Shown here: piece by piece, positions 10,784 through 22,440 of the stretch | Position numbering within the stretch: the first letter of the stretch is position 1 | How the letters are laid out: each line of letters opens with the position of its first letter | NCBI GenBank assembly: GCA_023052935.1 | Contig: CM041294.1 | Span: 36,479,236 to 36,543,235 of the forward strand | Direction of reading: 5' to 3' | Origin: Piezodorus guildinii | Taxonomy: Eukaryota; Arthropoda; Insecta; Hemiptera; Pentatomidae | Length of the DNA stretch: 64,000 nt | Position numbers and translations under genes: made by a program | The notes under the pieces: model-generated | The model's database searches: none | Told to the model about the DNA's origin: nothing | The model's input: the letters and a program-made list of their open reading frames with translations, nothing else

Positions 10784-12284
10784 TAAAATACAATTGAATA
10801 AATATTATAAGCAATCATACAAACATTATCAATAATTTATAATTCATTTATCACTTAAAATATTTATAATTTGTTTAATAAAAAAATTTATTAAAATTCT
10901 ACTTACATATATTTCCAGATTATATCCTAATATAGGTCATTTAATAATGTAATATTATTCATATTTAGTCCCTATATATGAATAATTCTGTCATTCTGTT
11001 AAAATAATCTATTATTTCATTGTCACATAATGAAACACACCGGAACCATCTCTCCCTTCATATTCATTTCGCAAACATCCATTTAATGTGTACACTATAA
11101 TTATATAAAATAATTTTTTTTAATTTTATGTCTTTTGGGATCGGAATAAAAACGCGTTAAATTAACTAAACCAAGAATTTAAATTTATTAAAAGCATTAA
11201 ATTCATTATCATAGAAGTTTAGTTCTGAATAATATTTATAACTTTATCAAGGCTATATATTATAATGGGCTCTTCCATTGAGAATATATTGTTTTGATCG
11301 CTTAAATGATGATATCACAACACAGTATTATATAATAAAAATAAAATAAAAACAAATAGTTATTTTGTAAAACTATTGTGAGAGATAAATTATTAATGTA
11401 ATTGATATTAAATTGTTATAAAAGTTGGGGCTGGGGAGTTCGGCACTAACTTGTTCTTGTATTGTTGAAATTCCCTTTATCTTGAGACCTTTCCAGATAA
11501 ACATCGCTTTAGAATTGTGTGGCGTAGAACTAAATCTATTCCAGTTGTTTTGAAAACTTAAACGTTCACGCCCAGGCGGGCATCTAACTTTTATAATCAA
11601 GGAAAACACAACTAGTCCTTCGTATACATTTTCTTATGCTGAGAAAACTAAATATTTATTTATCAAGTTATTTGTAAAATGCTTTCATGTTTATGGCTAG
11701 TTCAATGGAGTAGATTTTTTTTTTAGTTCTCCTTTAACCGTTCATTTCTGTTGTCTTTCTCTTTTTACTATATAAAAGTGTGTCATAAAGCAATAATATG
11801 GCCTACACTTTCACTCCACCCGCTTTTACAAAAAAGTTTGGCGGACACCTTACACCGAAAACCGGCTTTCCTGTCACCCTAACTTATGCTTTGGATTTTT
11901 TCTGTCTGAAAATGGATTTTCCCTGAGACGCAAGGAACAGCCGTTCTTTTAACATGTCAGCTCCAATCTTCACAGAATCTTCAAGAGCTTGTGTGGCAAT
12001 CAATAAAACTCTTTCTTGCTATGACTAGGTCATCTATTTTTTTTTTTCATTCATAAAAATACTACAAACTTTCTAAAGAACGAGAAAAACAATGAAGTGA
12101 TAATTGCCTTAAAAATCAACAATATAATATCACGGACACGAAGCTAAATTTGGATTACCACTAGCTATTTTATCGTAAAATTAATTAAATCAGTGTTTGT
12201 ATGTATCAGTAATAATTAATCGAAATTTCAATTAATTATTGTTTCTTTCACGGAACGGCCTTATAGACCATGCGAATATTATAT
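10784..12284. other. Intergenic, nothing recognised
   Basis: AT-rich with a moderate-GC part around 11800-11960. The 78-codon minus-strand frame at 11373-11609 has no recognisable motif. Confidence 0.4.
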
Positions 12285-12750
12285 TCATATCTTTTCACAA
12301 ACCTTCTTCTTCTTCCCTACTTCCTTATTTTTTCTTTCTTCCCATATCTTCTTCATTCTTTCCGATTGTTCTTTCCTCCTTTCTTCCGTCCACACCACTC
12401 CTTTCCTCGCACACCTCTCGCCCTCAAGGACCTTAATTTATTTTATTCTCCCATATTCATCCCTGTCGAAACAGTCTTGGTCTGTTATTTTCAGTTCCTT
12501 AGTTTCTCTCCTTTATCTGTTTGATGTACCCTCCAGCACTCTTGTGTTCTCTTATTTTATCGAAGATTTCTCTATTTAATCTATTTGGGTGCATCCTCAC
12601 CATTTTTCCATAGGACCTTAGTCTTTTTATTCTAATGTCCGTTTTCAAATCGTTAATTTCTTTATATATATCCTTATTAGATCTTAACCTGTAGCTTTCC
12701 TGTGTCTTCTTTGGGCCATAAATTCTTCTTAATATTCTCCTTTCTATTCA
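12285..12750 (-). pseudogene. RTE-like LINE, C-terminal end of ORF2
   Basis: The minus strand reads IERRILRRIYGPKKTQESYR, then IRIKRLRSYGKMVRMHPNRL, and after a broken stretch WTEERRKEQSERMKKIWEER, ending in TGA at 12285-12287. This order (ERRILR.IYGPKK, then RL...G...RM...R, then a basic W.EE.R..hSERMK..W tail) is the C-terminus of RTE-like and related LINE ORF2 proteins. The part upstream of 12750, including the reverse transcriptase, is gone. An in-frame stop near 12445 also breaks it. The plus-strand frames over the same bases are Phe/Ser/Pro-rich shadows. Confidence 0.75.
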
Positions 12751-13017
12751 CATCTTGCATGCAATTGCACATCTAAACGACCAACAACATCAAACAATGT
12801 TTAAGTAAAAAGATAAAAGAATACATTATTAAAAGAATATCTTTAAAAAAACGCCGAAAATCACTAAAGAAAAAAAATTGATAAAAGTCTTAATCTAAAA
12901 AAAATCCATACAGGTGATGATAGATAATCCCCAGGGAGTCTAATATTATATTGTTGGCCAATATGGACCATTCCCTATTACCAAAACGGAGTAAATAAAC
13001 AATAATAATAATATTAA
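12751..13017. other. No gene recognised
   Basis: AT-rich spacer between the LINE fragment and the HLR copy. Confidence 0.4.
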
Positions 13018-13897
13018 AAATCTGGTGCGAGCAACACACAACTTTCACTTACCTCCATTTTTAGAATAAATTAAAGAATTTTCAAATACAGTTAGATATA
13101 AAAATGAGTGAAATCATTAAACAATTAATTAAATGGAATTTCTATAAAAATATAAGTTTTATTAAAAAATTGATTACCTTATTATCTAAAATAATCACTT
13201 GTATCAATTGATTGTGTATGAGATAATATTTTTTCTAAAATCTCAAGCTTTCCAACGGTATATCATACATGTATATTACTGTTCTTATGTTCAAAAACAA
13301 AAAATTGCATACAAAATATATTTTTTCAGTTTTCTCCTTTAGTTGGGTATCGAATTTATTCAATTTATATATTTACCAGTTTTTCATGAGCGTTAACAAG
13401 ATAATCTAGAAATTATTATTGAATCTACAAAATTAAAGGTACTTTAGGGGAAGAAAATTTAAAATATCGGCATTTAAGCCCTGTCAGACCATTTTTATCT
13501 TAATAAAACCTACATGATATTAAAGCCCATTAAATTTTACATCGATATAGCGAGTTTAATCAAAATCGTCGGAACCGTTTTCGAGAAAATTGAAAAAAGG
13601 TACAAAATGTATGGTATAAAGTGCCTCTTCTGGTAAGCTCATTTCGATGAAAAAAGTTTTGTAACGTCTCGGGCGTATAGGTGTTTTAAATATGAAATTT
13701 CAGTTTCATAGGACCCACCGTTTCCGCCCGGGAGTTACCACACACACACACAGACACACACACACAGACCTTTTTGCGGGACTTGGTTATTTGGACTCAG
13801 GGGACCCTAAAACGTGTATTTCTGTTGAAAACTGGAATTCGAAAATTTTCACGATCGCACTACTTCCCCTTACTGTATATAGTAAGTGAAAGTAAAA
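13018..13897 (-). repeat. HLR repeat, near full length
   Basis: Begins TCTGGTGCGAGCAACACACA, then ACTTTCACTTACCTCC, and ends CTTACTGTATATAGTAAGTG followed by AAAGTAAAAA. Internal landmarks are TCCAACGGTATATCATACAT, CCCTGTCAGACCATTTT, TCGATATAGCGAGTTTAATC, CGTCTCGGGCGTATAG and an interrupted CA microsatellite. No protein is encoded. The inverted repeat ACTTTCACTTAC occurs near both ends but is set in from the end by about 22 bp at the GC-bearing end. That asymmetry and the terminal palindrome recall non-autonomous Helentrons; this is inference. Confidence 0.85.
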
Positions 13898-13922
13898 ATG
13901 ATGATGATTTATAATAATGATA

Positions 13923-13928
<6 letters not shown>

Positions 13929-13983
<55 letters not shown>
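13929..13983. repeat. (TA)n microsatellite
   Basis: A short A-run followed by TA repeats with one AATA interruption, directly beside an HLR copy. Confidence 0.95.
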
Positions 13984-14180
13984 CAAATAAGTGATACATG
14001 AGAAACTGTATTATACATATGAATACATAATATGAATATACATATTATACATTAGAAATTTTTCAAATGTTTGTTGGAATTATTATTTTTATTTATTGGT
14101 TTTTATAGCAAATCGATAGAAAAAAAACAACAACTATGTAATGAAAACCAAACGTGCAATCAATTCACCCTCAGTCGAAT

Positions 14181-14624
14181 CTATTTCATGGAGCAGTTTG
14201 AAGATTTAATCCAATAAACTACATCCACAGGTGTAATAAAACTCGTGTCTGAAAAAAAACTGAGCATAAAATAAACTTTTTGAAAGAGTGTAAACAAAGG
14301 ATTCATAACAGGCTCGGCCCACGAATAACAGCACGCCATTTTAACTACCCTAACAGAAAATGCTGCTCCCCAAGAGTGGAGGAATTCGATTTTGAATAAA
14401 AAAAGAGTTGCTCCATGAAATTTTGATAAGGCAGGTGCATTGAGGTTCAGCGGGGGTTGCTTGTTTTCCATAGCCCACTGGCCATCGTTTGATGATGCTA
14501 AATATGCAATGCTCAACGTACAGTATACAGTACTGGCCCGCCACGGCAATACTGCTTCAATCACTCTGCCCTCAGTAGACCTTGAGTAATGGAAATTTTT
14601 TTCCCTTGTACTTTTAAGCTCCAT
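14181..14624 (-). CDS. Open frame of doubtful coding status, 147 codons
   Basis: The longest minus-strand frame in this part starts at ATG and begins MELKSTREKNFHYSRSTEGR. Base composition is less AT-rich than around it, which is the only support. I see no known motif, signal peptide or splice context, and an HLR piece begins right next to its start (14632). It may be a fragment of a captured exon, or chance. Confidence 0.2.
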   Translation of the reverse strand: MELKSTREKNFHYSRSTEGRVIEAVLPWRASTVYCTLSIAYLASSNDGQWAMENKQPPLNLNAPALSKFHGATLFLFKIEFLHSWGAAFSVRVVKMACCYSWAEPVMNPLFTLFQKVYFMLSFFSDTSFITPVDVVYWIKSSNCSMK

Positions 14625-14631
14625 TTTATGG

Positions 14632-14775
14632 ATTTTTTACTTTCAGTTATATGTGAAATATACAGGAAGGGGAGGTTCTGAGCTCGTGAAAATTGTCGAA
14701 CTTGAGTTTTCAATATAAATACATGTTTTATGTCCCCCAGAGTCTAAATGAACTAGTCCCGCAAAAATGTAATTG
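14632..14775 (+). repeat. HLR repeat, palindromic-end fragment
   Basis: TTTTTTACTTTCAGTTATAT, then GTGAAAATTGTCGAACTTGA, GTTTTCAATATAAATACATG and AACTAGTCCCGCAAAAATGT follow the order of plus-orientation copies, diverged. Confidence 0.65.
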
Positions 14776-14944
14776 TAACTGTGTGCTACGAAGAAGAGTA
14801 GTCCTAAGACTTTATGCCAGGGATGTCACAGCAACTTTTTTTCTCTAAATCGACAAATCGGAATTTACAGTTTTTACTATGCATTATACAACTTATGAAG
14901 ATTTCCTCTAAAATGTCTTAAATAATTATGATTAAACTAACAAT

Positions 14945-15455
14945 ATTTTACAATTAAATGAGCTTTGGATTTCGGCTTTCCATCACCCTTAATTTACTTT
15001 ACAAGAAGCTTGTGTATAGGATAATATTTTTTTTTAATCTTTAGCTTTCCAACGGTATATTATACATGTTATACTATTCTTATGTACAAAAAAAAAAAAA
15101 AAATCATTAAATAAGTTTTTTTTCTTTGGTTGGATATTGAATTCGTTCAAGTTATATATTTACCTGTTTTTTATCAATTATAACAATATGATATAGTTAT
15201 TTTTATAGAATCTACAAAATTAAAGGTACTTTAGAAGATTAAAATATCGGCATTTCAGCCCTGTCAGACAACTTTAATCAGCATTAAACCTACATGATCT
15301 TAAAACCCATTAAATTTTACATCGATATAGTTGCTTTAATAAAAATCGTGAGAACCGTTTTTGAGAAATCGTAAAAAAGTGCAAAATGCACGCTTTATTC
15401 ATTGGATCTATGATCTCGGGCGTATAGTTGTCTCAACTATGAAATTTCAGTTCAA
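14945..15455 (-). repeat. HLR repeat, partial copy (first of two head-to-tail)
   Basis: Runs from the CCATCACCCTTAATTTACTT region through CCAACGGTATATTATACATG, CCCTGTCAGACAAC and TCTCGGGCGTATAG to GAAATTTCAGTT, where it stops. The next copy starts at once in the same orientation. Confidence 0.8.
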
Positions 15456-16221
15456 CATGTGTTTTATTAAAAAATCGATTATATTATTATCTAAAATAAT
15501 TAGTTAGTTTTATGTTCATTCCATCACTCTCTATTAACTTTTAAAAGCTTGTTATGAGATAATATTTTTTCTAAAATCTTGAGCTTTCCAACGGCATATC
15601 ATACATGTATATTACTGCTCTTATGTTCAAAAACGAAAAATTGCATTAACAAAATATTTTTTTCTGTTTTCTCCTTTAGTTGGAATCGAATTTATTCAAT
15701 TTATATATTTACCTGTTTTTTCATCAGCGTTAACAAGAAATATAGTTATTTTTATTGAATCTACAAAATTAAAGGTACTTTAGGGGAAGAAAATTTAAAA
15801 TATCGGAATTTAAGCCCTTTCATACCATTTTAATCAGAATAAAACCTACATGATATCAAAGCCCATTAAATTTTACATCGATATAGCGAGTTTAATCAAA
15901 ATCGTCGGAACCGTTTTCGAGAAAATTGAAAAAAGGTACAAAATGTATGGTATAAAGTGCCTCTTCTGGTAAGCTCATTTCGATGAAAAAAAGTTTTGTA
16001 ACGTCTCGGGCGTATAGGTGTTTTAAATATGAAATTTCAGTTTCATAGGACCCACCGTTTCCGCCCGGGAGTTACCACACACACACAGACCTTTTTGCGG
16101 GACTTAGTTATTTGGACTCAGGGGACCCTAAAACGTGTATTTCCGTTGAAAACTGGAATTCCAAAATTTTTACGATCGCAATACATCCCCTTACTATATA
16201 TAGTAAGTGAAAGTAAAAAAA
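15456..16221 (-). repeat. HLR repeat, second of two head-to-tail copies
   Basis: Starts inside the family at CATGTGTTTTATTAAAAAAT and runs to the palindromic end CTTACTATATATAGTAAGTG then AAAGTAAAAA. It is very close in sequence to the copy at 13018-13897, including a stretch from about 15800 to 16200 that differs by few bases. Confidence 0.85.
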
Positions 16222-16835
16222 GGGAATAATAAAAAATTATTTCTGAGGAAATGTAGTAGGATTATACATAATCTGTTAAAGCAACAAAATGCAATTGAGC
16301 AACACAACTTTATAGATAAATAAATAGAAGTATTTTCTCCAACTAGTTGGGTAATATACTCTTGAATATTTTGCTGTTCGACATTAAAGAACTGCAACTC
16401 CATACTAGGTAAAAACCTTAGAATTTTGACATGTTCACTCTCTTACAAAACGAATATCTCTTATTTAAATAAATTAATTCACATATTTCTTATATTCCTT
16501 GTAGATGTTAACGGTTAAATTTCATTCGTGACCTAGATGAGAAGTTCTGTAATATTCCATTTTATTTTGTATCGCAGAAAAGGGCTCGAGGCAGGAATTC
16601 TCTCCAGTACCAGAGACAGTCAACTCTTGTTCTTTGAAGTGCTTTTGCAGCTAATTTTCAAGCCATCTCATATTTGTTCATTTTCACAAAGCTCTCATGC
16701 GCAAGCTCTATTAGTTAAAACTAAATAATTTAATCTACGAAGGAAGCATATCAATAATGAAATTAATTATTTGAAAGGAATATATATTAATGATAAATAA
16801 GTGGTTCATGATTCTTCCGATAAAGTTTATCTCAT

Positions 16836-16882
16836 TCTGAGTCTACGTTTCGGGGGTTTCCCATACCTTCAGTACTCACTAC
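16836..16882 (-). ncRNA. Hammerhead-ribozyme-like motif (HH2)
   Basis: Minus strand: TGAGT (16878-16874), A, CTGAAGG (16872-16866), a GGG/CCC hairpin, GAAACGTA (16851-16844), G, ACTCA (16842-16838). TGAGT and ACTCA are exact complements placed where stem I belongs. The last core base is G instead of A, so activity is doubtful. Confidence 0.5.
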
Positions 16883-18469
16883 AAGATATTAAAAATAAAT
16901 AACATTTATTACTACAATTATATATCAATTTATAATTAAATACTAGAACAAACAACGAAGTTACATAAAAGTCTACTAATAAGTTTACTTTGGTTGCATA
17001 GGCCTAATTTTATAAGTTGTGAATAATATTAAATAAATGTTATCTTTATTTCATTAGTTAAATGAGATATATATATATTGCATTTTTTTATATTGCTATA
17101 TATCTTTTATTTACTTTTAGCTATTACCTCTGCATCTATTGAATCATGGTTATCTATGTTTTTTTTTTTTTATTTGTACTTTCATTTTGGTAAAACTCTG
17201 TTATGAGTTCTTTGTTTAGGCTTTACTTTTTTATTGTTCAAATGATTATCAATTTTAAGTTTATTTTCATAATTCATTACCTTATTATTATTATTTTATT
17301 GAGTAGTTTTTAGTATATTTTTCTACTATTCTTACTACCATCTAATACATGTTCAAACAGTGTCTGAAAAAAATTATATTGTTGATTTGAAGGAAATCCG
17401 AAATCATTACAAATATAATTAACAAATGCTTGTATATTGTAATTATGTAAATAAATCGTTTCTATTTGCTTATTAATTTTAAGGTTTTTCCCAAGGGTTC
17501 AAATTTAATCTAACTGAACCGGATTTTATTTATTTTTTTAGGGTAAAAAAATTCTAGTAAAATTTTGTATTCTATTGTTTTGTTTTTTATTCCATTTAAA
17601 TGTTCTTTGTTTGTTAGATCAATTGATTTTTTTATTTATGACCACATTTTTTTTTGTATTTTCGGGTGGTTTGAGCAATAATTTAATAAAGTATTAGGAG
17701 TTATTATTTTTTTTTTTTGTACATTTTGTTTTTATATTATTATTAAACAGAATAAGGTATATTCTTGAAGATCTGATTTTTTATAGTACGATTTTTCTAC
17801 AATAAAAATTATCCTTTTATGGTTATTATTACAGATTTTCAAATAGGTTAAATAATTACTATATCTCTGTTTTTATTAATTAAATAATTTAAGTAGGTAC
17901 CATTTGAATTTCCTGACATGCATCCTTTAATGGGTAGTTCATTCTCCATTTTTTACAAAATCGAGGTGGCCCTTTCTCGCTATTTTGAAATTTTCAAAAT
18001 TTGCATTAAACTAAAAATATGACCTTTTTAGTGAAAGTCTGTTGTTCTAGTTTTTTCCCTCTTTTTTAATATGCAATGGCGTAATATAGGCTAAAGTAAT
18101 ATCTTTATTTTACGATGCTGTTGTAAAATTTAATAATGGCGCTTACGACCTGTAAAGTGGCGATACTCATTACAGCTTTGTTTAAAATTTAAGTACTTAC
18201 CGCTATAGCAAAAGGGATTGATATTTTAGGAAAATATTAATGCTTTATAGCGAGACATAAAATTCCAGTTTTTAACAGTATGAATTTAGTTCGAAGTAAT
18301 TAAATGCGGGTTACATCCGGGGTTTTATCCGTAATTCGAAATAGTTTAGATTTAAAGTCATTCCTTAACCACTGTGGTATAAAAAAGAATTTTTATGTTT
18401 GTTAAACAAATTGGATAAAGTTAACGGTAACAATGATTATATTATTTAAACTTCATTACATTATATTAA
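16883..18469. other. Intergenic, nothing recognised
   Basis: T-rich low-complexity sequence without a supported gene or repeat. Confidence 0.4.
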
Positions 18470-18773
18470 AAAAAACAAATGCACCACTAGAATCCATAAA
18501 GAGTCTTGGGCTCAGTACGTATAGAGATTAGTACTGTTTCTAGGGCAACGGTATTGCAATGAGGTGATTAGGTCTTGATCACGTTCAGCCGCCAGGTTTT
18601 TTTCCCCGTATTTTTTTGGTTACCCACTTTATAGAGGCTGGGTCTGCATAATCTAGAATCGTTCCCCGACTGAATTAATAAAATAAATAATATTGTGCCG
18701 CAGGAATTCGAATCCAGGATCCGGAGAACAGTAGACTAGTGCTCTATCCGCTAGACTACGCCGCACAGTGCGG
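18470..18773 (-). mobile_element. SINE-A, tRNA-derived, about 300 bp
   Basis: The minus strand opens with a tRNA-like head: GCGGCGTAGTCTAGCGGATA and GAGCACTAGTCTACTG as box A region, then CTGGATTCGAATTCC as box B. A body follows with GGCGGCTGAACGTGATC, AATCACCTCATTGCA, CCCTAGAAACAGTAC, GTACTGAGCCCAAGACTCTT and a GTGGTGCATTTG end. The second copy at 38851-39560 has the same parts. The head is too degenerate at the stems to be a functional tRNA gene. Confidence 0.85.
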
Positions 18774-19374
18774 AAAAATTAGATTTTTCGAATTTTTTTA
18801 TTTTGAACATCTGGCTCGTGTTTCTGTTGTACATTAGCCACTGCATCTAGATATAGCACAAATTTCATCCTAATGCTTAGACCCATTTATTGAGGCTTAA
18901 AGTCAAGATAGTGGAAGTTTTGCTTAAATTATACTTAACTTTCAGAGTTTGCTAAATACCTGAAAAAATAGTGAAATAATTCTATTGTTTTATTCCTCTT
19001 CTAGAATGTGTAAATATGCCACACATAAGACGAATTGGTAAAAAAATATTTTTGATCACTTAACCAGACCGAAGTTACGAACTACCGTAAACATTTTGAA
19101 AAGGTAGTGCAACAAGAAAAGCTCCGGCTTCCTCCGGGATGGGGAAGGTATTTTCTCAAGATACCACTCAAAAGAAGTGCTAAAATAAAGATTAGAACAT
19201 AAATCATCTGCCTTTATCTGCCTATCCGATCAAAAAACCGCAAAGAAAACAAAGGATTGAGTAGCCCTTTGTTTGTTCCACTATTTTGTTTACCCAATTG
19301 GCTCAGATCAAACATGTCCCCACGTCAAAACACTTTTAATTCAAGTTCAGTCTAGTTGCTAACGTTGTCTAGCC
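18774..19374. other. No gene recognised
   Basis: Sequence upstream of the retrocopy; no open frame with support. Confidence 0.4.
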
Positions 19375-20324
19375 ATGATCTCTATCAAAATTAAATACCG
19401 CGATTTGTGCGTATGCAATCCATAGGATGTGTCGGGAGACCAAGTAAAGACTTTGATGATTGTGGTGAAACGAGCAAGAGGAGTAAAATACGCAGCCTTC
19501 AAGCATTGTACGAACAAAGCTTGATTAACGCAGCTGCGAGACATGAAGACCACGATAAAACCAAAGCTTTGTCATCCGATCAGGCATTAGCTGAATTTCT
19601 GCAGGCCGACCTGAAAAAAATATCAGTGCGAGAGGATTCGGCTAGCGCTGAAAGACCTTAGGTGCCATGTATTTCCAAGTTATAAAAAATTAATCCTCTC
19701 AAAGAAACAGTGCTACCCTGAAAATATGTCAATTAATGAAACATCCGCAATAGTCCCTTCGCAGAATTTACTTGACCATACTGCCAAACGAATTCTGGAA
19801 ACAAAACACCCAGAAGAACTAGAAAAATTAAATTATTGTGAATTAATATTGACGACGAAATGGGGATGGTGCTGAAATAGTGCAGAAGTCGATTATCCCA
19901 GTTATTACAAGTATCCAAGTAATACAAGACTTTCAAGATCAAAAACTCGCGGAAATGTCTCGTATATCTACCAAAGAAGACGTGTTCCACAACATACAAG
20001 AGACTTCAGATCCTTTTATCACGAACATGAAACCTGAACCAAAGAAAAAGCATCTGGAAATCAGTGACTTAGGCAGCTAAGCAACAGTTAATATAATTTT
20101 CTAGAATTTTAAATCGAAAGTTTCTTTTCAATTAAAGCAAGCTTTGATTTTGAATCTCTAGTTTAATTATTTGCGAAATTCTCCAGTCTTTTAAACTTCC
20201 TTGAATTTTTATTTGTAAGTTAACACGGGCTCGCCTTAGTGGGATAGTGACTTCTACTTGCACTGTAATATGTCTGTGTTTTGATTCAAATAAAGAAGTT
20301 TATAAAAAAAAAAAAAAAAAAAAT
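19375..20324 (+). pseudogene. Polyadenylated retrocopy of an uncharacterised transposon-type ORF
   Basis: From ATG at 19375 the frame reads MISIKIKYRDLCVCN, shifts, then gives a GCVGRPSKDFDDCGETSKRS segment rich in charged residues up to 19661. A further frame holds FPSYKKLILSKKQCYP and VPSQNLLDHTAKRILE, ending near LTTKWGW. A GRPxxxF start, then K..CYP, then LLDHT..RI, then K.G, is an order I recall from multicopy uncharacterised ORFs in arthropod and cnidarian genomes, possibly RAG1-like/Transib relatives; that is memory, not a search. The 3' side has AATAAA near 20290, then about 10 bases, then some 19 A residues: a spliced, polyadenylated copy inserted by LINE machinery. Frameshifts and stops make it dead. 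Confidence 0.6.
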
Positions 20325-20934
20325 TCAATTTACAATCAAAATACTTCTTTGATAAGTGCCACCTATTTCGAAAACTTACGAAATTTTTATCTTGCCAATA
20401 CGCTTTAATTTTCGCATTAGTTATTTAATTTTCTTAAAAATTAAAACCATTGGACTTGATGTATTTTTTTCATCCTAAGTCGAATGAGACCAGCCCCACG
20501 TTTTTATGCTAATCCGTTTTCGAGATATTGAATTTTTTTCCGCTTTTTGGCCTCTATGGCGCTCTCTATATTGATCGAAATAAATTATATTTAGTAAGTC
20601 TCTTCGATTGAGAGGAAAAAATATTTTCTACATTACACGCGATTTTAGCGTGCTTTAATACTGCACGCATTTTGAGGCTGAAGCGGTAGTGAGTAAGCTA
20701 AGAAAACGGACACCCCGCATAGTTTTCAGGAATAATCAAACTTGCAATTATGTTTCGATGAACATAACAGTGTTAAAAAATTGTGATTACATTATTTATT
20801 ATTGTTCCAGTATTTTCGATTTTTCCGTGAAATCAAATGTTTCTTTTAGTTTTTCTCAATGTATCAATTAGTTCAATCAATTGATAGTTTCTTTAAAGGT
20901 GTATTTTTCTGTTTGATACTTTCCTCAAATTCAT

Positions 20935-20985
20935 ATAATTTATTTAATGATACAGCTGTAAATTCCAATAAACATATTTTAATAA
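20935..20985 (+). mobile_element. Family J LINE, 3' tail only
   Basis: GATACAGCTGTAAATTCCAA followed by TAAACATATTTTAATAA matches the shared family J end. Coding sequence is absent. Confidence 0.5.
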
Positions 20986-20994
20986 TTAATAGTG

Positions 20995-21172
20995 AGTTTA
21001 ATGAGAAAATCGTAAAAAGGCACTAACACTAAACTTTTTGCTGTTCTTGTCATCAGGACTCCAAATAACCCTAAAATATGAATTTCCGTTTAAAATTTGA
21101 ATTAAAAAAAAGTTGTAAATTGCAATACTCCCACTTACGATATTTTTCAATAGTAAGTTAAAATAAAAGAAC
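20995..21172 (-). repeat. HLR repeat, internally deleted piece
   Basis: Keeps GAGTTTAATGAGAAAATCGT and AAAAAGGCACTAAC, then jumps to CTTTTTGC, CCAAATAACCCTAAAATATG, and the TTGCAATACTCCCACTTACG end. The middle of the family is lost. Confidence 0.6.
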
Positions 21173-21362
21173 ATATTTATGATTAATATCTGCATGTAAT
21201 GTTTATAATTGTAAATTGTTAAAAATAAAAATGAAGGGAAAGAAAAAAAAAAAAAAAAAAGATTAATATCTTCTATGGTATGCGTTTCAACAAATGTTCA
21301 TCATATTATTATTTACACTAACAACTAGTTAATATAATAGATTCTGTAAATGTTTTCCATTT

Positions 21363-22264
21363 TTACTTTCACTTACTATATATAGTAAGGGGAAGTATTG
21401 TGATCGTGAAAATTTTCGAATTCCAGTTTTCAACGGAAATACACGTCCCCTGAGTCCAAATAACCAAGTCCCGCAAAAAGGTCTGTGTGTGTGTGTGTGT
21501 GTGTGTGGTAACTCCCGGGCGGAAACGGTAAGTCCTATGAAACTGAAATTTCATATTTAAGACAACTATACGCCCGAGACGTGACAAAACGTTTTTCATC
21601 AAAATGAGCCTACCATGAAGAGGCACTTTATACCATGCATTTTGCACCTTTTTTCGATTTTCTCAAAAACGGTTCCGACGATTTTGATTAAACTCGCTAT
21701 ATCGATGTAAAATTTAATGGGCTTTAATATCATGTAGGTTTTATTTAGATAAAAATAGTCTGACAGGGCTTAAATGCCGATATTTTAAATTTTCTTCCCC
21801 TAAAGTACCTTTAATTTTGTAGATTCAATAATAATAATTAGATTATCTTATTAACGCTGATGAAAAACTGGTAAATATATAAATTGAATAAATTCGATAC
21901 CCAACTAAAGGATAATACAGAAAAAATATTTTTTAATGCAATTTTTCGTTTTTGAACATAAGAGCAGTAATATACATGTATGATATACCGTTGGAAAGCT
22001 AAAGATTTTAGAAAAATTATCATCTCATACACAAGCTTTTAAAAGTTAATAGAGAGTGATGAAATGAACATAAAACTAACTGATTATTTTAGATAATAAT
22101 ATAATAGATTTTTAAATCAAACACATGTTTCTATAGAAATTTAATTTAATTAATTCCTTAATAATTTCACGTATTTTTATCTCTAACTGTATTTGAAAAT
22201 TCTTTCATTGATTTTAAAAATGGAGGTAAGTGAAAGTCGTGTGTTGCCCGCACCAGATTTTTTT
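21363..22264 (+). repeat. HLR repeat, near full length
   Basis: Best plus-orientation reference copy: ACTTTCACTTACTATATATA then GTAAGGGGAAGT; TTTTCGAATTCCAG; CCAAATAACCAAGTCCCGCA; a (GT)n run; ACTCCCGGGCGGAAAC; CGCCCGAGACGTGAC; CGCTATATCGATGTAAAATT; TCTGACAGGGCTTAAATGCC; ATACCGTTGGAAAGC; and the end GGAGGTAAGTGAAAGTCGTG then TGTTGCCCGCACCAGA. The 92-codon minus-strand frame inside is a shadow of the repeat and recurs in other copies. Confidence 0.88.
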
Positions 22265-22440
22265 AAAAACGGATGTAAGGATATTCATTCGTGATTTAAG
22301 TTTTGTCTGACGATTTTAATAGAGATAAAAACATATCTAATGTAAAAAAAGCACTTCATTGAACATTAATAACGAGTTTAATCAAGAACGTTGGAACCGT
22401 TTTCGAGATGTTAGAAAAAAAAAAGCGAAAATTTTGTTAT
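22265..22440 (+). repeat. Sequence related to HLR middle
   Basis: Right after the full copy, TAACGAGTTTAATCAAGAAC and GTTGGAACCGTTTTCGAGAT resemble the ACTCGCTATATCG / AACGGTTCCGACGATT block, followed by a GT-rich stretch. It may be a second, diverged partial copy. Confidence 0.4.

Noticed and set aside
12239..12524. Two overlapping plus-strand frames rich in Phe, Ser and Pro
   Set aside because: They are antisense shadows of the RTE-like LINE end on the minus strand.
18690..18773. Possible tRNA gene
   Set aside because: Box A and box B are present, but acceptor and anticodon stems do not pair and a SINE body follows directly. The same applies to 38851 and 43792.
21369..21647. 92-codon frame with a Thr-His repeat, also seen at 13692, 16029 and 58943
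   Set aside because: The same peptide appears wherever an HLR copy and its GT/CA microsatellite occur; it has no conserved start or stop and is a by-product of the repeat.
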